From: Candidatus Woesearchaeota archaeon
Lineage (GTDB): Archaea; Nanobdellota; Nanobdellia; Woesearchaeales; UBA11716
Assembly: GCA_013329175.1 (NCBI GenBank)
Contig: DUKR01000043.1
Coordinates: 1,066 to 15,758, forward strand
Reading direction: 5' to 3'
Length of the DNA: 14,693 nt
Shown here: positions 8,578-14,433 of the stretch, piece by piece
Layout of the letters: every line of letters begins with the position of its first letter
How positions within the stretch are numbered: position 1 is the first letter of the stretch
Notes under the pieces: model-generated
The model's input: the letters and a program-made list of their open reading frames with translations, nothing else
Told to the model about the DNA's origin: nothing
The model's database searches: none
Translations under genes and position numbers: made by a program

Positions 8578-8585
8578 TTTATAAA
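8578..8585 (-). promoter_or_regulatory. TATA box of the CARF-HTH gene
   Basis: TTTATAAA about 29 bases before ATG 8552, which predicts a leaderless transcript. The octamer is its own reverse complement, so strand is set by position. The next TATA box for the divergent gene begins 42 bases away (8620); a regulator bound between them could control both. Confidence 0.65.
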
Positions 8586-8619
8586 TATTTTGGAACTGTC
8601 CATAAAAAACATGGAAAAG

Positions 8620-8627
8620 TTTATAAA
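8620..8627 (+). promoter_or_regulatory. TATA box of the small divergent gene
   Basis: TTTATAAA preceded by a purine-rich BRE-like GGAAAAG. Its centre lies about 35 bases before ATG 8659, giving a very short leader. This rules against the in-frame upstream ATG at 8611, which would place the promoter inside the coding region. Confidence 0.65.
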
Positions 8628-8658
8628 TAACCATTACCCCCTTCAGGACAGTGAGAGC

Positions 8659-8991
8659 ATGGCAGAAAAAGAATCGCTGACCGTCACATTAAGCCTGAGC
8701 GGCACCATATTGAAACGAGCCCTGTTCATCTGCAGGATGCTCAACACCAAGGTAGATGAATGGCTTAGGATAGTGGTTGCCGATATTATTCTTCAGGAAA
8801 ACAGCAGGCTGTCCAAGGTCGCAGACAGCTGGTATGTGGAAGAAAGGATTGATGACCTACAGTACAAGGCGCTGACAGGAAATCCGCCGGTAACTTCACT
8901 GCGCTACAAAAGAACCGCAAAGGAAGACGCAGCACGCAAGTACTTAGAGGATGCCGCAGAAAATCTGCAAAAAATGCACCGCCCTGTTTGA
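8659..8991 (+). CDS. Small hypothetical protein, possible ribbon-helix-helix fold
   Basis: With the ATG at 8659 the product has 110 residues. I do not recognise a named family. The N-terminus reads as one polar/hydrophobic alternating strand (SLTVTLSLS, 6-14), then two amphipathic helices (TILKRALFICRML, then KVDEWLRIVVADIILQE). This strand-helix-helix order is compatible with a ribbon-helix-helix DNA-binding protein. The C-terminal half is charged and helical (KEDAARKYLEDAAENLQKM). The frame stays open upstream to about 8359, but that stretch is antisense to the CARF-HTH gene and is unlikely to be used, because the TATA box is at 8620-8627. Divergent placement against csa3-like suggests shared control. 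Function is unknown. Confidence 0.7.
   Translation: MAEKESLTVTLSLSGTILKRALFICRMLNTKVDEWLRIVVADIILQENSRLSKVADSWYVEERIDDLQYKALTGNPPVTSLRYKRTAKEDAARKYLEDAAENLQKMHRPV
8969..8974 (-). terminator. Possible poly-T terminator for a minus-strand transcript
   Basis: A run of six T on the minus strand inside the 3' end of the small plus-strand gene. It would end a transcript started by the promoter at 9117-9125 after about 125 bases. A weak, uncertain call. Confidence 0.25.
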
Positions 8992-9029
8992 CATGCCCAC
9001 TGGTCAATCACCCTAACCGAAGAAGCAAT

Positions 9030-9095
9030 GCGCGCTCATCAGTTACTTCCGTCTGCCATTGAGAGGCACTGGTGTTCACCTAATCATCGCGCGCT
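9030..9095 (-). ncRNA. Candidate small structured RNA with its own promoter
   Basis: The convergent gap 8992-9185 has no convincing gene, but the minus strand has a near-consensus TATA box at 9117-9125, and the expected start near 9095 opens directly into a structured segment. GCGCGC (9089-9094) can pair with GCGCGC (9030-9035). Between them are a short helix, UGCC with GGCA, closing a 7-base loop, and possibly a GGU/ACC mini-hairpin. AUGAUUA follows the 5' stem and CUGA precedes the 3' stem; this resembles the C and D boxes of archaeal C/D guide RNAs, with one mismatch in the C box, a 3-base gap after the D box and no clear C'/D' pair. It could be a divergent C/D RNA, another small RNA, or chance. 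Confidence 0.3.
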
Positions 9096-9116
9096 GCAAG
9101 AGAAAACAAGGCATAG

Positions 9117-9125
9117 AATATAAAC
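9117..9125 (-). promoter_or_regulatory. TATA box with BRE on the minus strand, no gene attached
   Basis: On the minus strand GTAAAG followed by GTTTATATT is close to the archaeal BRE/TATA consensus. The predicted start is near 9095. No convincing minus-strand ORF lies downstream, so it points to a non-coding transcript. The segment is AT-rich inside GC-rich surroundings. Confidence 0.5.
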
Positions 9126-9131
9126 CTTTAC

Positions 9132-9145
9132 GCTGCTGCAGCAGC
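9132..9145. repeat. 14-bp perfect palindrome
   Basis: GCTGCTGCAGCAGC is its own reverse complement. It sits just upstream of the minus-strand TATA box (9117-9125) and 41 bases beyond the stop of the Trm5-like gene. It could be an operator or part of a transcript 3' end; no T-run follows directly. Confidence 0.6.
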
Positions 9146-9185
9146 CTTATTCCCCTATACGCAAAGCGCGTTACGCAGCCAGATT

Positions 9186-10016
9186 CTACATCGCCCTGAA
9201 ATCCACGCAGACCCGAAACGTCCTTGGAGAGAACTGGCCGCACTTGACGATACCGATTATGCTGTATTTCCTCCTTGCCAGTGCGCATGCTTTTGCAATC
9301 CTATCTTCAGCAAGAATGAACTCCCCCTCATGAAGGAAGTCATAGAAATGGATAGTCCCTCCTTTCTTGAGCCTGGAAAGTGCTAGCGGCAAAAACGGCT
9401 CAGCGCCTTTTGGCAGGGGCATCGCAATCCGGTCAAACTTTCGCCTCATCCTCGGAATCACGTCAGCAACGTCCCCATTGATGAGTTCAATATGTTTCAT
9501 CTTGTTGAGCGCAACGTTCTCAACGGCATACCTATGTGCTGCAGGATTGATTTCCACGCCAACAATCAATGAAGGGCGCGCATGCCTTGCTATGACGAGC
9601 GGCAGCGGAGCGCATCCTGAAAACATCACCATGATAGACTCGCCATCATGCACAAGCGATGCTATGCGGAGCCGCTCTGAGCCTGTCCTTGGCGAGAAAT
9701 ACGCCTGCTCCACGTCAAGCCTCAGCCTGACACCGTTCTCTTTATGCTCAGTCTCTTTCCTGCCCTCCCCCGCAATGATGGCGAGCTTAGGAAGCCTGAA
9801 CCTCCCGCTGTACTGTCCGGTCTTTTTTGCTATCACGTGCACGTGCCTATGCAGGGAAAGAAGAGCCTCACCAATAGCTTTTTCCTTAGGCCAAAGTTCA
9901 AAAGGAAAATCAGCAAAGATGAGAATGTCTCCAACGAGGTCATAGGCAGAAGGGATAAGCGCTAGCTCTCTTTTGGTAAGTTCCCCCTGCAATAATTCCT
10001 GCAGTTGCTTTTTCAT
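9186..10016 (-). CDS. trm5-like: Trm5-family tRNA methyltransferase (G37-N1 type)
   Basis: With ATG 10016 the protein has 276 residues. The C-terminal two thirds match Trm5-like class I SAM enzymes: RFRLPK (72-77), AYFSPRTGSERLRIA (105-119), SAM motif I VMFSGCAPLPLVIA (130-143), motif II with Glu155 in GVEINPAA (153-160), GD at 181-182, and AMPLPKGAEPFL (198-209) at the catalytic-loop position. Known members methylate N1 of guanosine 37 in tRNA, preventing frameshifting; related archaeal forms act in wyosine synthesis. The loop reads MPLP where many Trm5 proteins have an asparagine, and the protein is shorter than full-length Trm5, so an N-terminal D1 domain appears absent. The ATG is preferred over the TTG at 10034 because a TATA-like box at 10037-10046 lies about 26 bases before it (leaderless). 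The exact modification cannot be read from sequence. Confidence 0.82.
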   Translation of the reverse strand: MKKQLQELLQGELTKRELALIPSAYDLVGDILIFADFPFELWPKEKAIGEALLSLHRHVHVIAKKTGQYSGRFRLPKLAIIAGEGRKETEHKENGVRLRLDVEQAYFSPRTGSERLRIASLVHDGESIMVMFSGCAPLPLVIARHARPSLIVGVEINPAAHRYAVENVALNKMKHIELINGDVADVIPRMRRKFDRIAMPLPKGAEPFLPLALSRLKKGGTIHFYDFLHEGEFILAEDRIAKACALARRKYSIIGIVKCGQFSPRTFRVCVDFRAM

Positions 10017-10036
10017 GCAAAAAGGAAGCGGCAAAA

Positions 10037-10046
10037 CCTATAAGAA
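10037..10046 (-). promoter_or_regulatory. TATA-like box of the Trm5-like gene
   Basis: Minus-strand TTCTTATAGG lies about 26 bases before ATG 10016 in the 37-base gap after fen. It supports a separate leaderless transcript for trm5-like and the ATG start. Confidence 0.5.
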
Positions 10047-10053
10047 TATTCCT

Positions 10054-11088
10054 CTACAAAAACTCTCCAAGCCCCCTCTGCCCCTTCCCCTCGCTCTCAT
10101 CAACAAGCTTCTTCAGGCTGGCGCCAACCCTCTCTTCAGAGAACCCGTGCTTTTCTACAAGCAGCGCATGGACAGCATCACCATCAACCCCGCCCCACGA
10201 CAGGGAAACCTCATCGCTGACGGGAATGTTCCTGAAGGTATAATAAACCTCGTTCCATGGATAGGGAAACTGCGCATCCCACCCAACATCTGAAAACAGA
10301 TGCCCAAAATCATGGCCATACTGCTTCACCAGCGCAAGGCCTTTCTGAGGGCCTATCCCCCTCACCCCGCCTGGAGCATAATCACATCCAATGAGCATCG
10401 AGAGGACAATAAGCTGCTCATGGTCAATCCCCAGCCCGTTTAACACTCCCGAAAGCGTGATTAGCTCTGGCTCAACTGAGTCATAAGCAGCCTTTCCCGC
10501 TTTCTTGCGCCTGCCGAAAAGAGAGAGGTTCTTCACCAAACAGGGAGCGCCAAACACAAGCACGTCAGCATCCTGCGTCGCAACAGCATACGCCTTCCCG
10601 ACACTCACCATATGTGCAGCCTGCGCCTCAGCTTCAGACGGCGCCTCAACTACAGGCAGCCCCAGGGCAGAAACCAACAGCTTTGCCTCAGCTATCATCT
10701 CGGAACTCAGCCGGGCGGTGCGTGATGCAAACCTCCTCATCCCCCCGATGTCGCCCTCTGCCTCTGCCTGCGCCAGCTTCCTTAATGCCTCCTGCTTAAG
10801 CTCTCTGCGCATCTCCTGCGTCCTCTGCTTCAGTTCAGGAGGCTTTCCGTCAAACACAAACGCCAGCTTCAGCCCCTGCTGCATCAGCTTTGCCGTCCTG
10901 AAAAAAAGCCCTGACAGGTGCGAGGTCACGTTGCCCTGCGAGTCAGCTAAAGGTGTCCCGTCCTGCGACCTGATGGAGGTCAGAAACTGGTACAGCCACA
11001 ATGAGGCATCAACAGCAAGCACTTTCCCGTGCAGCTGCCCTATTGCTATCTCCTGGGGCTTCAGAAGCGAGGTGAGTGCAACCCCCAT
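10054..11088 (-). CDS. fen: Flap endonuclease 1 (FEN-1)
   Basis: A 344-residue flap endonuclease, usual length for archaeal FEN-1. It removes 5' flaps during Okazaki-fragment maturation and base-excision repair. The N-terminus begins MGV, with the conserved Gly2. Metal-binding acids are visible: Asp27 (VDAS), Asp80 (VFDGKPP), Glu148/Glu152/Glu154 (VEAPSEAEAQAA), Asp173/Asp175 (TQDADVL) and Asp236 (IGCDYAPGG). The helix-hairpin-helix segment GVRGIGPQKGLALV follows at 241-254. The C-terminal eight residues QRGLGEFL fit a PCNA-interacting PIP box (Q-x-x-L-x-x-F-aromatic/hydrophobic), with Leu in the last position instead of the usual aromatic. The ATG starts on the base after the TAG of the upstream gene, so the two are cotranscribed and coupled. 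Confidence 0.97.
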   Translation of the reverse strand: MGVALTSLLKPQEIAIGQLHGKVLAVDASLWLYQFLTSIRSQDGTPLADSQGNVTSHLSGLFFRTAKLMQQGLKLAFVFDGKPPELKQRTQEMRRELKQEALRKLAQAEAEGDIGGMRRFASRTARLSSEMIAEAKLLVSALGLPVVEAPSEAEAQAAHMVSVGKAYAVATQDADVLVFGAPCLVKNLSLFGRRKKAGKAAYDSVEPELITLSGVLNGLGIDHEQLIVLSMLIGCDYAPGGVRGIGPQKGLALVKQYGHDFGHLFSDVGWDAQFPYPWNEVYYTFRNIPVSDEVSLSWGGVDGDAVHALLVEKHGFSEERVGASLKKLVDESEGKGQRGLGEFL

Positions 11089-12024
11089 CTACAATGGCCT
11101 CACCTGCATGCCCCGAAATTCCCGTGCAAGCATCTCCTCGGCCTTTTTTGTCAGCTTCCCTGTTGTCAGGAACAGCGTAGGCAGCTTTCGTGACTGTGAC
11201 TCAATGAACGCAGAGGAAAGATCCCCTTCATTTATGCGTGCCTTCTTTTTGGCCTTGCAGAAATACCTAAGCTCGCCTACCGCGCTTGGAATGAGCACTA
11301 CAAACTCAGCATCGCCTGCTTTCCTTATGACCTGCTCATCCTTGACCTTGATATTGAGCTTGGAAAAATACCCGTAAACCTCATCAAGAAATTCATCCCC
11401 TGATGGCTGCCTCTTTTGCCCTTGGGCATCCTCCTCTTCCCTTCCCGCATCATCAGTCCCCTCTCCAGAAGAGCCGGCTTCTGCCCCAGGCTCCTGCTCG
11501 TCCTCGCCTCTAGCTGCCTGCGCATGCTCAGGAATTTTTGCCTCTTCTTCCTCAACTGGCCTTGCATTTTTCTGCTCCTGCGGCATCAGGATTTCCCTGA
11601 TAAGCGCATCAGCCTCCTGATCGTCAGCAAGATACCACTTCCAGAACACCTCCTTTACCCCATTGAAGGTAATCTCAAGGGGGACGGCAAAGTCCTTGAT
11701 ATCCCTTATTACTACCTGCTGCAATGGGGAAAGCACTGATTCCCTCAGCACTTTCTTCTCCTTCAGAAGCTCATACGTCCTCTGCTCCTTTTCCGACAGG
11801 TTTGAGGAGAACCTCTGCAGCTCTGCCTTCTGCTGGGAAAGATAATACAATGGCGATCCTCCCCCTATTTTCAGGTGGGATATCAGCAGCTTCTTCCGGG
11901 AGGCAAGCTCAGAGAGGTGGGCTGATGCAAAGATGGTATCAACACCAAGGAATTTTCCAACCTGCACTGGCACTACTGGCCCTGTCCTTCCTATAAACTC
12001 AATAACGCGCTCGCCCGCATCCAT
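11089..12024 (-). CDS. HTH protein with acidic linker and Mrr-like C-terminal domain, coupled to FEN-1
   Basis: With ATG 12024 the protein has 311 residues. I do not recognise a named family. Residues ~1-63 look like a winged helix (VPVQVGKFLGV, then ASAHLSELASRKKLLISHL). Residues ~75-145 are mixed helix and strand. Residues ~148-208 form a low-complexity, Glu/Asp/Gly-rich linker. Residues ~209-311 resemble a restriction-endonuclease-like fold: helix, a strand carrying Asp238 (GDAEFVVLI), a strand ending YFCKAKKK, then TLFLTTGKLTKKAEEML, like the Mrr core. The acidic residue expected before the catalytic Lys (ExK/QxK) is not evident, so it may bind rather than cut DNA. Its stop touches the fen ATG, which suggests a role in replication or repair with FEN-1. 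The ATG is chosen over the TTG at 12030 because a TATA-like box lies about 27 bases upstream. Confidence 0.75.
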   Translation of the reverse strand: MDAGERVIEFIGRTGPVVPVQVGKFLGVDTIFASAHLSELASRKKLLISHLKIGGGSPLYYLSQQKAELQRFSSNLSEKEQRTYELLKEKKVLRESVLSPLQQVVIRDIKDFAVPLEITFNGVKEVFWKWYLADDQEADALIREILMPQEQKNARPVEEEEAKIPEHAQAARGEDEQEPGAEAGSSGEGTDDAGREEEDAQGQKRQPSGDEFLDEVYGYFSKLNIKVKDEQVIRKAGDAEFVVLIPSAVGELRYFCKAKKKARINEGDLSSAFIESQSRKLPTLFLTTGKLTKKAEEMLAREFRGMQVRPL

Positions 12025-12046
12025 GCCCAAAATTAGAAGAGGGCAT

Positions 12047-12055
12047 TATTAATAT
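12047..12055 (-). promoter_or_regulatory. TATA-like box of the HTH/fen operon
   Basis: Minus-strand ATATTAATA preceded by an A-run, about 27 bases before ATG 12024. It predicts a leaderless transcript covering the HTH gene and fen. The 84-base gap 12025-12108 otherwise holds only the 3' flank of endA. Confidence 0.55.
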
Positions 12056-12108
12056 TTTTTTGATTGGAGAAAGAAAATGTTCAGCCTTTCTTTTAGCACT
12101 GCCTGATG

Positions 12109-12648
12109 TTATGGCCGCATCCACCTGATCTCCCAGTAGGATACATCAGCCTCCTCATCTACAACACCGATAAGAAGCCTTTTTCTTGTGGAATGGGCAA
12201 CTCTGTTCTTTGCAGCAAACTCATACCATGTCATGGCAGAGGCCTCTGCGACGGGATAGACTATCCATTTAGCGTGATCCTCTCCTGGCTTTACGCCCCG
12301 CTCATACACCCTGAAATCCGCCCCGAACTTCAGGGCGGTCTTGATGATGTACCCCCTGTCCCGCATGTCCCGCAAGACACAATATCTCACCCAGAACTGA
12401 GGCTCAAGCCTTGTAGCCTTCTTCAGGAAGCGCTCAAACTCGTACTGCTTCCCTCTGCCATCCTGTACCCCCATCTTTTTCTTCTCGATGAGATACAGAG
12501 CTTCTGGAAGCGACAGCTGTAATCTCCCGTCAGGAAGCAGAGCGCCGAACCTGTTCCTGTCATGCAGCTCCCGCGCAGCATCGGAATTCTCGGTTATCAC
12601 CGTCTCCTTGGTGAACTGCGCCCTGATGCCATCATCCTGTTTTGTCAT
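12109..12648 (-). CDS. endA: tRNA-intron (splicing) endonuclease EndA
   Basis: A 179-residue protein, the length of the homotetrameric archaeal enzyme. It cuts introns from pre-tRNA at bulge-helix-bulge structures, leaving 2',3'-cyclic phosphate ends. The C-terminal catalytic domain is clear: YCVLRDMRDRGYIIKTALKF (89-108), GADFRVYERG (109-118) with catalytic Tyr115, DHAKW with His125, and RVAHSTRKRLLIGVVD (149-164) with Lys156. These positions form the family's Tyr/His/Lys triad. The N-terminal ~80 residues are the shorter structural domain (LPEALYLIEKKKM). ATG 12648 lies about 27 bases from a TATA-like box at 12671-12680, so the transcript is leaderless. It diverges from rnz, another tRNA-processing gene, across 69 bases. 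Confidence 0.96.
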   Translation of the reverse strand: MTKQDDGIRAQFTKETVITENSDAARELHDRNRFGALLPDGRLQLSLPEALYLIEKKKMGVQDGRGKQYEFERFLKKATRLEPQFWVRYCVLRDMRDRGYIIKTALKFGADFRVYERGVKPGEDHAKWIVYPVAEASAMTWYEFAAKNRVAHSTRKRLLIGVVDEEADVSYWEIRWMRP

Positions 12649-12670
12649 GGGGAAGGTGTTGTGAAGGGAG

Positions 12671-12680
12671 ATTTAAAAAG
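12671..12680 (-). promoter_or_regulatory. TATA-like box of endA
   Basis: Minus-strand CTTTTTAAAT centred about 27 bases before ATG 12648. It sits back to back with the rnz box at 12684-12693 in the divergent promoter region. Confidence 0.55.
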
Positions 12681-12683
12681 ATA

Positions 12684-12693
12684 CCTATAAAAG
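12684..12693 (+). promoter_or_regulatory. TATA box of the rnz-hjc operon
   Basis: CCTATAAAAG centred about 29 bases before ATG 12718, predicting a near-leaderless transcript. It supports the ATG over the in-frame TTG at 12712. Confidence 0.6.
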
Positions 12694-12717
12694 ACACCCC
12701 GCCTTATTTTATTGAAT

Positions 12718-13614
12718 ATGCTTGAGCTTACCTTCCTAGGAACGGGCAGCATGACCCCTACAAAGGATCGCAACCATAGCGGCGTCTTCATAAAGCACCT
12801 CCACGAAGGAATCCTTGTAGACTGCGGGGAGAACATCCAGCGCCAGATGAAAGTTGCAGGGCTCTCACTTGCAAAGGTTACAAGAATACTCATCTCACAC
12901 TGGCACGGCGACCACACCCTTGGACTGCCTGGCCTCATCCAGTCCATGAACGCCGCAGGGTACCCCCATACCCTTCATGTCTACGGCCCAAAAGGCACAA
13001 AAAAGCGCTTTGGCTATATGTATCAGGCATTTGCCTTTGATGACCGCAGCATCAGGGTAGAGCTTCATGAGATAGAGGAAGGCATCGTCTTTGAGACAAG
13101 GGAGCTCACCGCCGCTGCAAGGCTCCTTGACCACGGCATAGATACCTATGGCTATGAGGTCGCCGAAAAGGACAGGAGAAGAATAGACCTCAAAAAAGCA
13201 AAGGCGCTTCTTGTTCCGCATGGCCCACTTATGGGAAAGCTTCAGGCAGGGGAGCGGATAAAGCTGGGGAAAAAGACCATAAAGCCTGAGGATGCCACCT
13301 ACGTCGTCAAAGGGAAAAAGGTTGCGTTCATCGCAGACACTGCCCTTTGTGATGGCTGCTATGCCCTGGCAAAGGATGCAGATGCCCTTATTTCAGAATC
13401 AACCTTCCTCTCAGACATGGAGGAAAAAAGCAGGGAATACAAACACATGACCTCGCGTGATGCAGCTATGGTAGCAAAGAAAGCAGGAGCGAAAAAGCTC
13501 TATCTCACCCATTTCTCCAGTCGCTATAAGGATACGAAGCTCCACGAAAAAGACGCAAAAGCGATATTCAAAGACACCATGGCAGCAAGGGATTTTCTGA
13601 AGGTTGAGGTCTGA
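12718..13614 (+). CDS. rnz: Ribonuclease Z (tRNase Z, tRNA 3' endonuclease)
   Basis: A 298-residue metallo-beta-lactamase-fold enzyme that trims the 3' trailer of pre-tRNA so CCA can be added. The zinc-binding set is complete: His61, His63, Asp65 and His66 in HWHGDH; His139 in LLDHGIDTYGY; Asp207 in FIADTAL; and His265 in YLTHFSSRY. The opening strand LTFLGTGSMTP and the KHMTSRDAA segment (242-250) are also typical. Residues ~150-190 form the exosite-arm region (VPHGPLMGKLQAGERI), used to grip the tRNA elbow. The length is normal. Its TGA overlaps the hjc ATG by one base. It shares a divergent promoter region with endA, so two tRNA-maturation nucleases are adjacent. Confidence 0.97.
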   Translation: MLELTFLGTGSMTPTKDRNHSGVFIKHLHEGILVDCGENIQRQMKVAGLSLAKVTRILISHWHGDHTLGLPGLIQSMNAAGYPHTLHVYGPKGTKKRFGYMYQAFAFDDRSIRVELHEIEEGIVFETRELTAAARLLDHGIDTYGYEVAEKDRRRIDLKKAKALLVPHGPLMGKLQAGERIKLGKKTIKPEDATYVVKGKKVAFIADTALCDGCYALAKDADALISESTFLSDMEEKSREYKHMTSRDAAMVAKKAGAKKLYLTHFSSRYKDTKLHEKDAKAIFKDTMAARDFLKVEV

Positions 13615-14000
13615 TGTCAAGGAAGACAAAAGGAATCAATGCCGAGCGCGAGCTTATCCACCTGCTCTGGGCAAAGGGCTTTGCAGCCTTGCGCGTTGCT
13701 GGTTCGGGCTCGATGCGATACCCTTCCCCTGACATCATTGCAGGAAAGCTTGACAGGAAGATCGCAATCGAATGCAAGACCAGCATTGCTGACAGAAAAT
13801 ACATTCCATGGGAGAACATAGGGCAGCTTATCCGCTATGCCGCAATCTTTGGCGCTGAGCCATGGCTTGCCGTGCGGTTCTCAAAGACACCCTGGCTGTT
13901 TCTCTCATTAGACGACATCACCCAAGTTGGAGAAAATGTTCTCATCACTAAAGAACAGGCTCAACTCAAAGGGCTGCTTCTTGAAGAAGTAATCCGATAG
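13614..14000 (+). CDS. hjc: Holliday junction resolvase Hjc
   Basis: A 128-residue archaeal Holliday-junction resolvase that cuts four-way junctions during recombination and fork restart. The PD-(D/E)xK active site is visible: Glu11 (NAERELIHLL), Asp40 after the ARVAGSGS-type loop (RVAGSGSMRYPSPDII), and Glu53 with Lys55 in IAIECKT. Residues 62-77 (KYIPWENIGQLIRYAA) are the usual dimerisation helix region. The length is standard. The start codon overlaps the rnz stop in a TGATG junction, with TTGAGGT about 4 bases upstream as ribosome binding site, so translation is coupled. It is convergent with the small membrane-protein gene, 21 bases apart. Confidence 0.96.
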   Translation: MSRKTKGINAERELIHLLWAKGFAALRVAGSGSMRYPSPDIIAGKLDRKIAIECKTSIADRKYIPWENIGQLIRYAAIFGAEPWLAVRFSKTPWLFLSLDDITQVGENVLITKEQAQLKGLLLEEVIR

Positions 14001-14011
14001 AAAACAAAAGG

Positions 14012-14020
14012 AAAAAAAAA
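14012..14020 (-). terminator. Poly-T terminator of the small membrane-protein gene
   Basis: Nine T in a row on the minus strand, two bases after the TAA stop at 14022-14024. A T-run alone is enough for termination in archaea. Confidence 0.65.
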
Positions 14021-14021
14021 C

Positions 14022-14243
14022 TTACCGCTTCTTCTTGACAGGAGCGGACTTCTTGCCGACGCCAATCGCCTTCTCGATACGCAACTCTTCCTGCATGATT
14101 CTGGATACCAAGTGCTCAATATTATGGTCCAGCCTCGCAACGCGGCGCTCCATCAGCACCAAAACCCTTAATGAATAGACTATTGCTCCAAGTGTTGCTG
14201 CCATGATAGCAAGCAGGACCTCAAGCATTCCGAATTCAGCCAT
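14022..14243 (-). CDS. Small single-span membrane protein with helical tail
   Basis: A 73-residue protein with no family I recognise. Residues ~6-31 are one long hydrophobic segment (LEVLLAIMAATLGAIVYSLRVLVL), long enough to cross the membrane. Residues ~32-60 are a charged amphipathic helix with a heptad-like pattern (MERRVARLDHNIEHLVSRIM), which could form a coiled coil. The last dozen residues are Lys-rich (GKKSAPVKKKR). The positive tail suggests a cytoplasmic C-terminus. It has its own promoter (TTTATATA, 14302-14309), a leader of about 35 bases with GAGGTG before the ATG, and a poly-T end. It is therefore a self-contained gene, and not leaderless like its neighbours. Confidence 0.75.
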   Translation of the reverse strand: MAEFGMLEVLLAIMAATLGAIVYSLRVLVLMERRVARLDHNIEHLVSRIMQEELRIEKAIGVGKKSAPVKKKR

Positions 14244-14301
14244 TTTTGATACACACCTCTTTTTGGTTGATTGGTATTGCTTACCCCCTTCCTTTTAAAG
14301 C

Positions 14302-14309
14302 TATATAAA
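14302..14309 (-). promoter_or_regulatory. Consensus TATA box of the small membrane-protein gene
   Basis: TTTATATA on the minus strand, with AAAAGA as BRE just upstream. The predicted start is near 14278, leaving a 35-base leader with the SD-like GAGGTG before ATG 14243. A second AT-rich box (CTTTAAAAGG, about 14291-14300) adjoins it. Confidence 0.65.
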
Positions 14310-14433
14310 TCTTTTGGTGCTCTGCTGCTTCACCAGCCTGAGATGCAATCTGGATAGCCCTGAGCGGCAAGCATTGAGGGATAAGAGTGGATAGGCTCAT
14401 GGGGGTTTTTGGCATTCCCAACAAACTCATCAT

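Noticed and set aside
8359..8658. Upstream extension of the small plus-strand gene to 210 residues
   Set aside because: It is antisense to the CARF-HTH gene and would put the TATA box at 8620-8627 inside the coding region; ATG 8659 fits the promoter.
9030..9095. A tRNA gene in the convergent spacer
   Set aside because: The outer GC stem is suggestive, but there is no T-loop consensus, no D-loop GG pair in place and no anticodon stem of the right geometry.
9076..9288. A 70-codon minus-strand ORF overlapping the end of the Trm5-like gene
   Set aside because: It is a shadow in another frame of the Trm5-like coding sequence running into the spacer; no family resemblance or start signal.
10505..11377. 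A 290-codon plus-strand ORF
   Set aside because: It lies antisense to FEN-1 and its coupled neighbour, is Ser/Ala-rich as expected for an antisense shadow of GC-rich genes, and has no promoter.
14427..14433. A perfect C box (ATGATGA on the minus strand) suggesting a C/D guide RNA
   Set aside because: No CUGA D box at a suitable distance downstream and no terminal stem flanking it.
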